Below are positions 44,676-54,920 of a stretch of DNA of 64,000 bases, one piece after another. Positions within the stretch are counted from its first letter, which is position 1. Each line of letters opens with the position of its first letter. The translations under genes and the position numbers were made by a program. The DNA comes from CAWCUK01 sp963798775. Lineage in GTDB: Bacteria; Bacteroidota; Ignavibacteria; Ignavibacteriales; Ignavibacteriaceae. The notes under the pieces were generated by a model that made no database searches, was not told the DNA's origin, and saw only the letters and a list, made by a program, of their open reading frames with translations. Location of the stretch: positions 310,001 through 374,000 of the forward strand of contig CAWCUK010000003.1 in NCBI GenBank assembly GCA_963798775.1. Reading direction: 5' to 3'.

Positions 44676-47585
44676 TCAATCATTAATAGGAAATTTTACT
44701 GTAAAAGTTGTTCCCTTATTTAGTTCGGTATTTATTGAAATTGTACCGCCTAAAATTTCTAAGGCGCGTTTTGTGATATTTAATCCTAATCCGGTGCCCT
44801 GTATTCCTATTGAATTTTTCGCGCGGTAGAACGCGTTAAAAATATGTTTTAATTCGTCTGCGGGAATTCCTATCCCATGATCTGATACAATAACATTTAT
44901 TTTATCTTTATCGTTTTTAAGTATCAACTCAACCGGTCCGCCTTGCGGGCTATATTTAACGGCATTTGCAAGGAGATTAATTATTATATGCCGGAATAAT
45001 TTCTTATCTGTTACAATTATTTTTCTATCGAATAAGTTATTAAAAATTATATCATGGCTGCTTGAAAAATGGACTTTTATTTCATCCAGAAATGATTTAA
45101 TAAAAGTTTCAATTTCTATCGGCTCAGGGTTACTTTTTAGAATATCCCTATCCGCACGGCTGATTGTTAATACATCATCCAGAAGTTCTGTTAAATATTG
45201 TATGGTAGAACTGATTCTTAAATAATGCTCATTTAGTTTTTCTTCACTCCATTTGTTTGAGTAACGTTGAATTAATTGTGTAGAGGAAAGCAACGCGGCA
45301 AGTGGTGTGCGGAATTCATGTGAGACTGTTGCGATAAATTTTGTTTTTAAATCATTAATTTCTTTTTCTTTGGATAATGATTCTTCTAACTGAGCTTCTA
45401 ATTCTTTTTCTTTATTTAGCTGTTTCAGTAATTCTTCATTTACATTATCTAATTCGTTTGTTCTTGCGGCAACTAACTCTTCGAGATGGTTTTTGTATTT
45501 TTTAAGTTCAAGTTCTTTTTCAATCTTCTCTGAAATGTCTTCTTTAATTATAAGAATATTTATTATTTCGCCCGATTCATTTTTTATGGGGGAAATTACC
45601 GCCGATTCCCAGAAACATTCACCATTCTTTTTTTTGTTATGAAGAACGCCCGACCATTTTCCCCCGGCTAAAATTGTTTCCCATATTTCTTTGTGAAATT
45701 CTTCTGACTGTTCTTTTGGTTTTAGGAGAGGCATTCCTATTTTAACAGCTTCCTCAAATGTATAACCTGTTATGTCTGTAAATATGGGATTAACATATTC
45801 TATGTTTCCTAATTTATCGGTTATAATTATGCTTACCGGACTTTGTTCAACAGCAAGTGATGTTTTTCTTAGTTCCTTTTCCGCTCTTTTTTTGTCGGTA
45901 ACATCGTGAACAATTCCATGAATAAAATCAGAGCCGTTTATCCTAACCTGGCTGCTGTAAACTTCAACATTCCTTATTGATCCGTCCGCTCTTTTATGCT
46001 GAAGTTCAAAATAAGTTCTTTCTAAATTTTTTATGGCTTCCATCTTCTCTTTTATTTTTTCATGTGAAAGAAGATTTATTTGAGCAATATTCTTTTCTTT
46101 TAATTCTTCTATCGACCAGCCGTAAAATTCAGACGCGGCCTTATTTGCGTCAACAATATTTCCGGTTTTAAAATCGATAAGCAGTTTTACGGCGCTGTGT
46201 TCATGAAATATTTTTCTGAATTTTTCTTCACTTTGTTTAAGCGCTTCTTCGGCTGCTTTTCTTTCTGTTATATCATGCAGAACTCCGAATACAATATTTT
46301 TATCTTTGTCATAAAAACCCATCGAATGAATATGTTTTATTTCTTCGGTATCCACTGCTTTAATTTTAAATTCAATATCGTATAATTGATCATCTTCTAT
46401 AAGCCTTTTCAAAGCTTCATTAAGCGGTTCTCTATATTGCGGCAAAGGTATTTTTTGAAGCTCCGATAAAGAAAAATTATTTTGATCAATCCCATAAATT
46501 CTGCAGGCACCTAAAGATCCGATTAATTTATTTTCATTTAGATGAAGTTCCCAATTGCCGGATTTTGAGATTAATTCCGCTCGTTTTAGCCTCTGTTCAC
46601 TTTCTTCTACTATTCTTCTTGATTCCCGTTCTTCCGTCTGATCTCTGAAAACAAGAACTACGCCTTTTATATTTCCATTTTTATCTTTTATCGGGGCGGC
46701 GCTGTCCGCTACAGGAATTTCTTTTCCGTCTTTTGAAATAAGTATTGTATGATTTGCGAGCCCTACTATTATACCTTCTTTTAAAACTCGTCTTACCGGG
46801 TTTTCAACTTTCTCGCGGGAATATTCATTTATTATTTTAAAAACTTTTTCAAGTTGTACATTTATCGCTTCTCGTTCAGTCCAGCCGACTAATTTTTCGG
46901 CTACGGGATTCATGGTAATAATTCTTCCTGAACTGTCGGTGGAAATTACCGCGTCTCCAATACTGTAAAGCGTAGTATGGTAAAGTGATTTTTCTTGATT
47001 TATTCTTTCTAAAAAGTTTTTGTTTTCTTTTTGATCCAGCAAAACTTTGCCGATGACTAACGTTATTACCGGATAAAAAACTATTACTGTTAAAGCAATT
47101 GTTCTGTACGCTTCATTAACTAAATTTTGGGGAAGAGTAATAAAGATAAAAAGCATAAAAAGGTTTACCGCGAATCCAAAGAGATAAAGATTTAACTTAG
47201 TTAATTTTATTTTTCTTTTTTCCCTTAGCCAATAAAATAAATATCCTATTATAAATGATCCGGCGATTGTCAGTATTCCGGTGAATGTGCCGCTTCCGCC
47301 TAAATAACCTCTAAAAGTGATTGCGGCTGCGGAGGCAACCGCTCCGGAAACAGGGCCGAAGAATAAAGCGCATAAACTTATTACTATTGATCTTCCGTCG
47401 AAAATTATTCCTTGAGAAAAGTTAAAAGGGTAAAGCATTCCTATTATAGTGACGCCTCCGAAAAGTATACCCTGCAGAATTTTCCCTAAGGTTGTGTGCC
47501 TATCAAATCTCGATTCTATAAAGCCGGATAAAATACTTAAAGACGCAAGCAATGAGAGGTTAAATAGTAAATCGCGAATGATCAT
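44676..47585 (-). CDS. PAS-rich membrane sensor histidine kinase (5TM-5TMR_LYT type)
   Basis: 969 residues. The first 190 form a membrane part of about six helices with the NRD-type 5TMR-LYT features (FFGPVSGAVASAAAITFRG, FAVNLF), which senses murein or a related signal in LytS-like kinases. Then four PAS/PAC domains (about 210-325, 335-455, 460-580, 590-710), a coiled coil, and a kinase core with H-box SHEFRTPLAALL and G boxes SDHGIGIP and GTGLGLN. It autophosphorylates and probably signals to the REC-kinase downstream. The kinase core resembles the kinase at the left edge. Confidence 0.92.
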   Translation of the reverse strand: MIIRDLLFNLSLLASLSILSGFIESRFDRHTTLGKILQGILFGGVTIIGMLYPFNFSQGIIFDGRSIVISLCALFFGPVSGAVASAAAITFRGYLGGSGTFTGILTIAGSFIIGYLFYWLREKRKIKLTKLNLYLFGFAVNLFMLFIFITLPQNLVNEAYRTIALTVIVFYPVITLVIGKVLLDQKENKNFLERINQEKSLYHTTLYSIGDAVISTDSSGRIITMNPVAEKLVGWTEREAINVQLEKVFKIINEYSREKVENPVRRVLKEGIIVGLANHTILISKDGKEIPVADSAAPIKDKNGNIKGVVLVFRDQTEERESRRIVEESEQRLKRAELISKSGNWELHLNENKLIGSLGACRIYGIDQNNFSLSELQKIPLPQYREPLNEALKRLIEDDQLYDIEFKIKAVDTEEIKHIHSMGFYDKDKNIVFGVLHDITERKAAEEALKQSEEKFRKIFHEHSAVKLLIDFKTGNIVDANKAASEFYGWSIEELKEKNIAQINLLSHEKIKEKMEAIKNLERTYFELQHKRADGSIRNVEVYSSQVRINGSDFIHGIVHDVTDKKRAEKELRKTSLAVEQSPVSIIITDKLGNIEYVNPIFTDITGYTFEEAVKIGMPLLKPKEQSEEFHKEIWETILAGGKWSGVLHNKKKNGECFWESAVISPIKNESGEIINILIIKEDISEKIEKELELKKYKNHLEELVAARTNELDNVNEELLKQLNKEKELEAQLEESLSKEKEINDLKTKFIATVSHEFRTPLAALLSSTQLIQRYSNKWSEEKLNEHYLRISSTIQYLTELLDDVLTISRADRDILKSNPEPIEIETFIKSFLDEIKVHFSSSHDIIFNNLFDRKIIVTDKKLFRHIIINLLANAVKYSPQGGPVELILKNDKDKINVIVSDHGIGIPADELKHIFNAFYRAKNSIGIQGTGLGLNITKRALEILGGTISINTELNKGTTFTVKFPIND

Positions 47586-47963
47586 TTTTAGTCCTTGAGA
47601 TACAAGTGAAACTGAAATTAAGCTATGTTTAATTTAGGTATGCTCTATAATTATTTTTTTTCGGTAAGACAAAAAAATATTTAGCTTTTCCCCATTATAA
47701 ACTCCATTGTAAGTGTTAATAATAAACATTTTAAAATAATTAACTTAGCGGTTAAAAAAAATATTAATCTTATTATCGGAAAAATAATGAAAAGCTTAAA
47801 TCTTGAAGAGGAAAATTTAATATGCTTTTTTATTAATAAAGGTGGAAAAAAGAAGTATAAATTCGAAGGTAATTAATGGGGAGATTAAATTCTTATCATC
47901 CCCTTGATTTAGGAGATGATAAAATAAGTATTAAGGAAAATAATCTTGTTATTTTCAAAAACA
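47586..47963. other. Intergenic region between kinase and lipoprotein genes
   Basis: 378 AT-rich bases. It holds only a weak plus-strand frame of 29 codons (47787-47876), listed separately, and the upstream region of the kinase gene. No terminator is obvious. Confidence 0.4.
47787..47876 (+). CDS. Possible 29-residue protein
   Basis: ATG at 47787 opens MKSLNLEEENLICFFINKGG and a lysine-rich tail. There is no good ribosome binding site and no family. Probably chance; listed because it is the only frame in the gap. Confidence 0.15.
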   Translation: MKSLNLEEENLICFFINKGGKKKYKFEGN

Positions 47964-49514
47964 TCAAAGTAAATACCATGCATGCTGCATTTTATAAAGG
48001 ATAGCCTTGTCATCATATTGTGCGGCGGCAATATATTCTAAATTATTTGAAGCGGTTGCATAATTATAGCCGTAAGCTGAAGTTATCTTACCAACTATCA
48101 TGTTATTTTGAAAATCATAGAACATTAAATCTAAATTATCAGAAAAGAGAATATATTTTGAGTCTTGTGAAAAACTGGCAGTGTAGCTGGGAATAGCTAT
48201 ATTTTTAATATTTCCGAAACTTTCTAAATCCCAAATATGTATTGTTCCTCCGGCACTATAAAGCATATATTTTCCGTTTGGGCTTACATCTAAGAGAGAA
48301 ATATTTCCTCCGCCGGGAATTGAACTTACAAGATTTCCGGTAGAGCCATTATAAATATTTATGGTGTCTTTGCTATCGTCCTTTAAACAAATAACTTCAT
48401 TTAAGGATTCTGAATATTTAAGTTTTCTAACTTTTGCGTTATCTATTTTCCATAAAATATTTTTTGAAGGATAATCTATCTTTACTAAATAATCACTTCT
48501 GATGCCATAAGGAAAACTTGCGAGATAAACTTCCGACATATTTTTGTTCGCGTCCAAAGTTTGAGCGGTATAATTTAGATTATCTACAATAGCTCCGCTT
48601 GTTGTGTTAATAACTCTTACTGTTTCTCCGCCAACATTCAGTTTATGCGTTGCTGAAAGTATTACTTTACTGCCGTCGGGAAAAAATTTTGCTTCATCGC
48701 CTATAAAAGATGTAGAGAGATAAATGGAATTATTATTAAGGCTAAAAATATCTAGTTTTCCCGCCACTAAAAAAAGATCGTTGTTGGGTGAAAAATCGAC
48801 ATACGTTCCATTTTTATTCTGAGAAAATTCAGTTTGATCTACTTTTTCAAAACCATAAACAAAAGCATATCTACGAGAAAAACTTGTAACCAATCTTTCG
48901 CCTTTTACGTAAAATCGAATATCATAAACATTTTCTGAATCCAATCCGTCTATTGTGTATGATGTATCGGAGGGTGGAAGTTCAGCAACGATTTGATAAT
49001 CTATGTCTGAATGTAATTTTTTTTGAATGACTAAATTGCCGTATTCAAGTTTGGACCAAGCCACCGAAATAGAATTGTTTTCTGTCCTTCCGGGAAAAGT
49101 AATATTTTTTGGAAGTGCAAATACAAATTCTACTTTAACGGTTTGGGAGTAAGGCGTAAATTTAGCGCCTATAGCCTTAACTCTGTATTTATATGTGTGA
49201 TTTTGCTGAAAAGAAAAATTATCAATATACGTTGCGGTTTTAGGCGGAACATTTCCAACTTCTTTAAAAGCGGTTGAATCACCGTCACTTCTTTCTATAA
49301 TAAAACCTTGATCTTTGTGGCTTTTGATAGTCCAATTTAATTCAATATGGTTCTCATCAATAACTTTAACTTTTAAATCAGCGGGGCCGGGCAATATATA
49401 CATCGGAGATTCAGGATCATTTGCATTGTTATATTCATTAGTTATTTCATCTACACAAGATGAAAAAGCAAAAGTTAAAAGTAAAAGAGCGGTTATTAAT
49501 TTTATTTTATTCAT
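47964..49514 (-). CDS. Lipoprotein with fibronectin III domains and beta-propeller-like part
   Basis: 516 residues. Signal peptide with lipobox FSSC (Cys20). Two fibronectin type III-like domains occupy about 45-130 (IELNWTIKSHKDQGFIIER) and 135-220 (ISVAWSKLEYG). The rest (about 230-516) is a WD40/YVTN-like propeller with repeated strands such as DVSPNGKYMLYSAGG and WDLESFG. It is anchored in the envelope and probably a binding protein. It is 9 bases downstream of the PEGA-domain protein, so the two form an operon. Confidence 0.8.
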   Translation of the reverse strand: MNKIKLITALLLLTFAFSSCVDEITNEYNNANDPESPMYILPGPADLKVKVIDENHIELNWTIKSHKDQGFIIERSDGDSTAFKEVGNVPPKTATYIDNFSFQQNHTYKYRVKAIGAKFTPYSQTVKVEFVFALPKNITFPGRTENNSISVAWSKLEYGNLVIQKKLHSDIDYQIVAELPPSDTSYTIDGLDSENVYDIRFYVKGERLVTSFSRRYAFVYGFEKVDQTEFSQNKNGTYVDFSPNNDLFLVAGKLDIFSLNNNSIYLSTSFIGDEAKFFPDGSKVILSATHKLNVGGETVRVINTTSGAIVDNLNYTAQTLDANKNMSEVYLASFPYGIRSDYLVKIDYPSKNILWKIDNAKVRKLKYSESLNEVICLKDDSKDTINIYNGSTGNLVSSIPGGGNISLLDVSPNGKYMLYSAGGTIHIWDLESFGNIKNIAIPSYTASFSQDSKYILFSDNLDLMFYDFQNNMIVGKITSAYGYNYATASNNLEYIAAAQYDDKAILYKMQHAWYLL

Positions 49515-49523
49515 AGTTCTTCC

Positions 49524-50708
49524 TTAGTTAAATTTATATTTTAAACCGAATGATAAAGGAGACAAGGAATTTGGAGGTGCGCTAAATTCTATCCGCCTTC
49601 CTTTTGTATGAAATAAAATAGCGTCAACTACACTCGCCAAATAAATACCTGTTAACACAACTAAAGAGGTATTACAAATTTTAGCGGCGTTATTCGCTTC
49701 TGATGTAAGACTGCGAAGCTGATTACCATATAGATACGCGTCTTCTTCAGTAACTGATTTATTATAATTATGAATTACGGCATTCATATCATCCTTTTTA
49801 GAATTGTAAAGCATTTTACCGAAGAAATAAGCTGCTGTACTTGCAACTGCACCGCCAAAAAGTGCTCCGCCTAAATATTTATTCTCATCTAGATATTGTC
49901 CTAAACCGGGAATAAAAGCAGAATATAGAATATATTTCGGAGTAAAATAATTGTATTTAATTGAGGCTGTGATTAATTGGCCGCTGCTTAAAAAGAAATC
50001 TTCTGAAACGGTTTTCCCATTCTCTTTTTGTATTGCTGTAAGTGAATGGCTGCCGAGTTCTAATTTCAAATCATCGTTTAATTTTTCAATCGGCTTATCA
50101 TCAATCTTATAAACTATATTATTATCAGCTAAAAGTTCTAAATATCCGAATTTACTTTTCAAAATTAAATTAATCAGATGTTTTTTAGGCGCGATATTAA
50201 TTGGGTAATTCACCGATAAGTAATCATCATTTTGAATTACTACACTATGTTTTCCTAAATCCACTTTAAGATCATTAATAGGCGAGCGACCTATTAAGGA
50301 ATCATCAATGAAAACATTAGCGTCATTGGGTTCGGTTTGTACATTTAGTAAACCATAATTACCATCCAAAATAAAAAAGATTTCATAATCTTGGTTAAGT
50401 GACTGAATAAATTCCGAACGGGTTACACTATCTAAAACCGCCTTAATAGTAGCGTTTTTCTCATTAAATTGCGGAATAGTTATTGGCGTTTTCCCTATTA
50501 ATTCATCATTTAGAAAAACTTCGGCGCCTTGTGGTGAGGAATCAATGTTTATGGAATGAGATTTTCCAGTTTCTTTTTTTTCCGTTTTTTTTAATTTTTT
50601 AGGATATTCATTTTCAGCGTAGGGATGAATTTGTGAATAAAGATTTGAAGAAATAAGAAAAATTAGGAAAAGGCTGAGGGAAATAATCCCCATTTTTGTT
50701 ATTTTCAT
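49524..50708 (-). CDS. PEGA-domain membrane protein (DUF5683-like)
   Basis: 394 residues. Signal/anchor segment (about 5-27), then PEGA repeats with SSPQGAEVFLNDELIGKTPI and TEPNDANVFIDDSLIGRSPI and a third, degenerate one near YLELLADNN. The C-terminal 120 residues have the DUF5683 pattern (SAFIPGLGQYLDENKYLGG) with hydrophobic segments. PEGA domains are surface modules; the C-terminal part resembles exported proteins that Bacteroidota place beside lipoproteins. First gene of a pair with the FN3 lipoprotein. Confidence 0.8.
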   Translation of the reverse strand: MKITKMGIISLSLFLIFLISSNLYSQIHPYAENEYPKKLKKTEKKETGKSHSINIDSSPQGAEVFLNDELIGKTPITIPQFNEKNATIKAVLDSVTRSEFIQSLNQDYEIFFILDGNYGLLNVQTEPNDANVFIDDSLIGRSPINDLKVDLGKHSVVIQNDDYLSVNYPINIAPKKHLINLILKSKFGYLELLADNNIVYKIDDKPIEKLNDDLKLELGSHSLTAIQKENGKTVSEDFFLSSGQLITASIKYNYFTPKYILYSAFIPGLGQYLDENKYLGGALFGGAVASTAAYFFGKMLYNSKKDDMNAVIHNYNKSVTEEDAYLYGNQLRSLTSEANNAAKICNTSLVVLTGIYLASVVDAILFHTKGRRIEFSAPPNSLSPLSFGLKYKFN

Positions 50709-50929
50709 GAACTAATTACCCTCGAAAAATTGAACAAATTATTTTACCGGCGTAAAAATATGCATTTTATTTTTTTTTTCCAATTTTTTTAGGTTGAATA
50801 GTAAAAAAGTTACTTTATGTTATTTTGTGCATAAGCCGCGATTTTTTTCAATCCAATTTTCTTTGAAGTATTCTTAATGAATTTTTTTCAAAATATTTTG
50901 GTAAATTTTATTTTAAAAAGGAGACAGCG

Positions 50930-51313
50930 ATGAAAAGAGTAACCGGACTAGGAGGAGTTTTCTTTAAATGTAATGATACGGACAAAATTAAAAAGTGGTA
51001 CAAAGATCATTTAGGATTTAATACCGATGATTACGGAACAAGCTTTGAATGGCGGCAGACGGAAGATTCTAATAAAAAAGGTTATACAGCCTGGAGTCCG
51101 TTTCCCGCGGATACAAAATATTTTAATCCTTCGCAAAAAGAATTTATGTTTAATTATAGAGTTGAAAATTTAGAGGAACTTGTTGTGGAACTAAGAAAAG
51201 AAGATGTGGATATTATTGATGAAATTGAAGTTACAAGTTTTGGTAAATTTCTACATATAATGGATGTTGAAGGGAATAAAATTGAACTTTGGGAACCGAA
51301 TGACTTTGAGTAA
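50930..51313 (+). CDS. VOC/glyoxalase-like protein
   Basis: 127 residues forming one vicinal oxygen chelate unit in paired beta-alpha-beta modules: VFFKCNDTDKIKKWYKDHLG at the start, and the terminal strand IMDVEGNKIELWEPND with the Glu metal ligand. Members bind a divalent metal and carry out isomerase, glyoxalase or dioxygenase chemistry; the substrate is unknown. AAGGAGA lies 6-7 bases before the ATG. Confidence 0.85.
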   Translation: MKRVTGLGGVFFKCNDTDKIKKWYKDHLGFNTDDYGTSFEWRQTEDSNKKGYTAWSPFPADTKYFNPSQKEFMFNYRVENLEELVVELRKEDVDIIDEIEVTSFGKFLHIMDVEGNKIELWEPNDFE

Positions 51314-51363
51314 AATAAAATTGGGATTTCGCGGATTATATGATCTAAAAAAAAGGAATTATT

Positions 51364-51840
51364 TTGAAGAAAGTTTCAGTATTTGTAGATGTGCAAAATA
51401 TATATTATACGGTAAAACAAAATTATAACTGCCATTTTAATTATAATGTCTTTATGGCGGAAATTACTCGGGATCGTGAACTAAATAAGGCCTTTGCTTA
51501 CGCCATTAATAAAGGGGACGCGAAACAGAAAAAATTTCAAAGTATTCTGGAAACTATCGGATTTGAGGTTAAACTAAAACCTTATATAAAACGAAGCGAT
51601 GGTTCCAGAAAAGGTGATTGGGATGTTGGAATTACAATTGATATTCTTGAGTATGCCAAGGTTTCCGATATAATTGTACTTGCTTCCGGCGACGGTGATT
51701 TTGATCTTCTTATTGAAAAGATTACTAAAATTTATAATATTCCGGTTGAAGTTTACGGCGTTCCGGAGCTAACTGCTTCATCATTAATTGAAGCGGCGAC
51801 TAAATTTATCCCTATAAGAGATAAGTTTCTTCTTTATTAA
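51364..51840 (+). CDS. NYN domain protein (LabA/DUF88 type)
   Basis: 158 residues, PIN/NYN-like fold: VFVDVQNIYYT opens with the first Asp, GDWDVGITIDIL and ASGDGDFDLLI carry the other acidic residues of the active site. NYN proteins are usually nucleases acting on RNA. TTG start at 51364, AAGGA 6-7 bases upstream; the translation begins KKVSVFVDVQ, as is usual. It follows the VOC gene by 50 bases and may be cotranscribed. Confidence 0.85.
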   Translation: MKKVSVFVDVQNIYYTVKQNYNCHFNYNVFMAEITRDRELNKAFAYAINKGDAKQKKFQSILETIGFEVKLKPYIKRSDGSRKGDWDVGITIDILEYAKVSDIIVLASGDGDFDLLIEKITKIYNIPVEVYGVPELTASSLIEAATKFIPIRDKFLLY

Positions 51841-52042
51841 TTGTAAAAATAAAAAGTGGATTTTTTCTGGTTTTGATAGTTTATAAAAATAGTGGTAATT
51901 TGCTTTCTGGTTAGAGGGCGATTCAGAAAAAAATAAATTTTTAGTTTATAATCCAAACTACATTTCTTTTTCATCTATGATGATACCTTCTTGAATATTT
52001 AATTATTTTTATTCGCTGAAATAAACTTTTCAGTGACTATTA

Positions 52043-53929
52043 TTGAAAGTTCGCATTCATATGTTAAAAGCTCATTCGTTCCATATTCCTGTAATGGGAA
52101 TCGGTTTTACAATAGATACTCCGTTAAAAGTTTCTCAATACGGCATAGATTCAGTCATTTCCTTAGTCGATGATATTCTTCTTGAAAAATTAAGAAAAAT
52201 GTATTGCGGAAAATATGAACTGCCATATAATGAAATAACTAATAAGACGGAAGATTTTAGAGCCGAACGTATAACTTCATATTTAAACTTGATCCGCGAT
52301 TTGGCCGAGAAAAAATTTGAAGCTTTTAAGAATGAAGCTGCGGAAAAAAGAAATGGTCTTAAAGAATATTTTAATATGCTTCCGGATTGTTCCGCGATTA
52401 AAAATGAATATAAAAAATTATCTGCTAATATTAGTATTAACGATTTAAAAAATTGGCTGAATAAAAATTTATCTATGGGTAGTATTGATGTTAATATAAT
52501 GACAAAACTCGATAAGGAAAATTATCTGAAAGATGAAAAACTTCCGGTAGAATATAATGACGCGCATGCGGCTTTAAGAGGTTACGCTAAAAGTAAATTA
52601 AAATCATCTATAATTTTTTCCGCGGGAATGAATCCGAGACTGTATAGCTATCTGGAACAATTTGAAGATTTTTATCCGAACAAATTCGGCGAAATAAAAA
52701 AGAAAATTATTCTAAAAGTAAGTGATTATAGATCAGCTTTTATTCAAGGAAAATTTTTGGCTAAAAAAGGTCTGTGGGTTTCTGAATTTAGAATAGAATC
52801 GGGGCTAAACTGCGGCGGACATGCATTTGCTACGGACGGTTATCTTATGGGCCCAATATTAGCTGAATTTAGAGATAAGAAGAAAGAACTTGTTCAGCTT
52901 TTACATGAAATTTATTCTAAAGCGCTTTCCTTAAAAAATAAAAATGTTCCGCCGGAAGTGCTGCCTATAAAAATTACTGCTCAGGGCGGTGTAGGTACCG
53001 CGGAAGAACATTTATTTCTGCTTGATCATTATAACCTGGATTCAGTCGGTTGGGGAAGTCCTTTTCTCTTGGTTCCCGAAGTTACTAATGTTGAAAATTC
53101 AACTCTTAAAAAATTAGCTGACGCAAAAGAAGATGATTTATATTTAAGTAATATTTCACCGTTGGGAGTTCCTTTCAATAACTTAAGAGGCAATTCCAAG
53201 GACGAAGAAAAATTGACTTTAATGGCAAAAGGAAGGCCCGGTAGTGCTTGTCCGAAGGAATATGTAGCAATAAACAATAAAGAATTTACTGAAAAAAATA
53301 TTTGTATCGCTTCCCGCCAATACCAGTTTCTTAAATTAAAGGAATTGGAGGAAAAAAAAGTTTCGTCCGAACAATATCAAAAAGAATATGATAGAATTGT
53401 TGAAAAGTCTTGTATCTGTGTAGGGCTAGGAACTTCCGCCTTAATAACAAATAATTTAAGTACGAAAACGGAAGGTCCGGGAGTTTCTGTTTGTCCGGGG
53501 CCGAATATAGCTTATTTTACAAGAGTGATGAAACTGCAGGAAATTTGCGGACACATTTACGGAAAAACTAATGTTATTACCAGAACCGATCGTCCGAATA
53601 TGTTTATTAAAGAATTGAGTATTTATATAAATTATCTAACAAACAAAATAGCTGAATCAGACGAAGACATAACAGAAAAACAAATAAAATATCTGCTGAC
53701 ATTTGTTAATAATCTGCAAGAAGGTATTAATTATTACTTCACTGTATTTTTAAATCTAAAAAATTATTTTGAAAATACTAAAGAAAAAATCTTGAGTGAG
53801 TTAGAAAATTTTGAGAAAAATTTAAGTCAATTAAAATCAGAGATTGAAAATCTTTTTGTTAAACAAGAAGATTATTTTAAAGTTGTAACAGAAGAAAGCA
53901 GAACAGCTAAGTTTAGTTATAGTATTTGA
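52043..53929 (+). CDS. Large conserved protein of unknown function
   Basis: 628 residues, no signal peptide or membrane segment. Start at TTG 52043 (MKVRIH-) or at ATG 52061 (MLKAHSFHIP); neither has a strong ribosome binding site. The middle (about 220-450) has a TIM-barrel feel: KITAQGGVGTAEEHLFLLD, SVGWGSPFLLVPEV, and a cysteine pair region CICVGLGTSALI, resembling flavin enzymes of the nitropropane dioxygenase/glutamate synthase-like group. The C-terminal 100 residues are coiled-coil. I recall such sequences in related genomes only as hypothetical proteins. Function unassigned. Confidence 0.75.
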   Translation: MKVRIHMLKAHSFHIPVMGIGFTIDTPLKVSQYGIDSVISLVDDILLEKLRKMYCGKYELPYNEITNKTEDFRAERITSYLNLIRDLAEKKFEAFKNEAAEKRNGLKEYFNMLPDCSAIKNEYKKLSANISINDLKNWLNKNLSMGSIDVNIMTKLDKENYLKDEKLPVEYNDAHAALRGYAKSKLKSSIIFSAGMNPRLYSYLEQFEDFYPNKFGEIKKKIILKVSDYRSAFIQGKFLAKKGLWVSEFRIESGLNCGGHAFATDGYLMGPILAEFRDKKKELVQLLHEIYSKALSLKNKNVPPEVLPIKITAQGGVGTAEEHLFLLDHYNLDSVGWGSPFLLVPEVTNVENSTLKKLADAKEDDLYLSNISPLGVPFNNLRGNSKDEEKLTLMAKGRPGSACPKEYVAINNKEFTEKNICIASRQYQFLKLKELEEKKVSSEQYQKEYDRIVEKSCICVGLGTSALITNNLSTKTEGPGVSVCPGPNIAYFTRVMKLQEICGHIYGKTNVITRTDRPNMFIKELSIYINYLTNKIAESDEDITEKQIKYLLTFVNNLQEGINYYFTVFLNLKNYFENTKEKILSELENFEKNLSQLKSEIENLFVKQEDYFKVVTEESRTAKFSYSI

Positions 53930-54158
53930 TGTTTATATGGGGAAGATTGTATAATTTATTGTCCCCGCTCAAAACCAAATCCAAGAATTTGTTCTTTTTA
54001 TTGAACAATTTTCCGGATGAACAAATCGCTTCATCATCATAAATATCCTATAAAATTAAAAATTCTATTCGTACATTTACAGTTTAAATTTTTGTGCTTT
54101 TTTTCAACCAAAAGTTAAACCTTTTTATTTAATATTCATTTAACAATTTCTAAGTGTT

Positions 54159-54920
54159 ATGGAAGATTTAAAAGATTATAAATTATTCGCGCGTCATTTA
54201 GCCGATTTAAGCGGAGAGGTTATAAAAGCGTATTTCCGAACTTCTGTATCTGTAGATTCCAAAGCTGATAATTCTCCTGTAACTATAGCGGATAAAAACG
54301 CGGAAGAAATTATGCGTAATGAAATAATGGAAAAATTTCCTGAACATGGAATTCTGGGCGAGGAATTTGGTGATCATAATGCTGATGCGGAATATAAATG
54401 GATACTTGATCCTATAGACGGAACTAAAAGTTTTATTTGCGGAACAGTTACATTTGGTACTTTAATTGCTCTTCTTAAAAATGGTGAACCTATTTTCGGT
54501 GTAATAAATCAGCCTATATTGGAAGAATTTCTAATCGGCGATAATCAATCATCAGAAATAAACGGTATAAAAACTTCTGTACGAAAATGTAAAAGTTTAT
54601 CGGACGCGGTTCTATTAACTACCGATCATTTAAATATTGAAGAATATCAAAATTCTGAAAAATTTAATTCTTTAATTCATCAAGTAAAACTTTATCGCAA
54701 TTGGGGTGACTGTTACGGTTATTATCTTTTAGCAACAGGTTTTGCGGATATTATGATTGACCCGATTATGTCTCCCTGGGATTCGCTGGCGGTAATTCCT
54801 ATTATTAAAGGCGCGGGAGGTATAATTACAGATTATAACGGGAATAATCCTGTAACCGGTAATAGTATAGTAGCGGCTTCTCCTCTAATTCATGAAAATG
54901 TAATAAAAGTATTAGCTTAA
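54159..54920 (+). CDS. hisN: Inositol monophosphatase family, histidinol-phosphatase-like
   Basis: 253 residues with the metal-dependent phosphatase motifs: Glu in GILGEEFG, DPIDGTKSF, and WDSLAVIPIIKGAGG. The block YRNWGDCYGYYLLATGFAD is typical for the histidinol-phosphate phosphatase (HisN) subgroup and for related sugar phosphatases. It would remove the phosphate from histidinol phosphate in histidine synthesis. No other his gene is nearby, so the specific role is inferred. It ends 4 bases into the next minus-strand gene. Confidence 0.82.
   Translation: MEDLKDYKLFARHLADLSGEVIKAYFRTSVSVDSKADNSPVTIADKNAEEIMRNEIMEKFPEHGILGEEFGDHNADAEYKWILDPIDGTKSFICGTVTFGTLIALLKNGEPIFGVINQPILEEFLIGDNQSSEINGIKTSVRKCKSLSDAVLLTTDHLNIEEYQNSEKFNSLIHQVKLYRNWGDCYGYYLLATGFADIMIDPIMSPWDSLAVIPIIKGAGGIITDYNGNNPVTGNSIVAASPLIHENVIKVLA

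Noticed and set aside
53935..53970. Terminator after the large unknown protein (gggga/tcccc)
   Set aside because: Stem of only 5 bp with a long loop and no T run.
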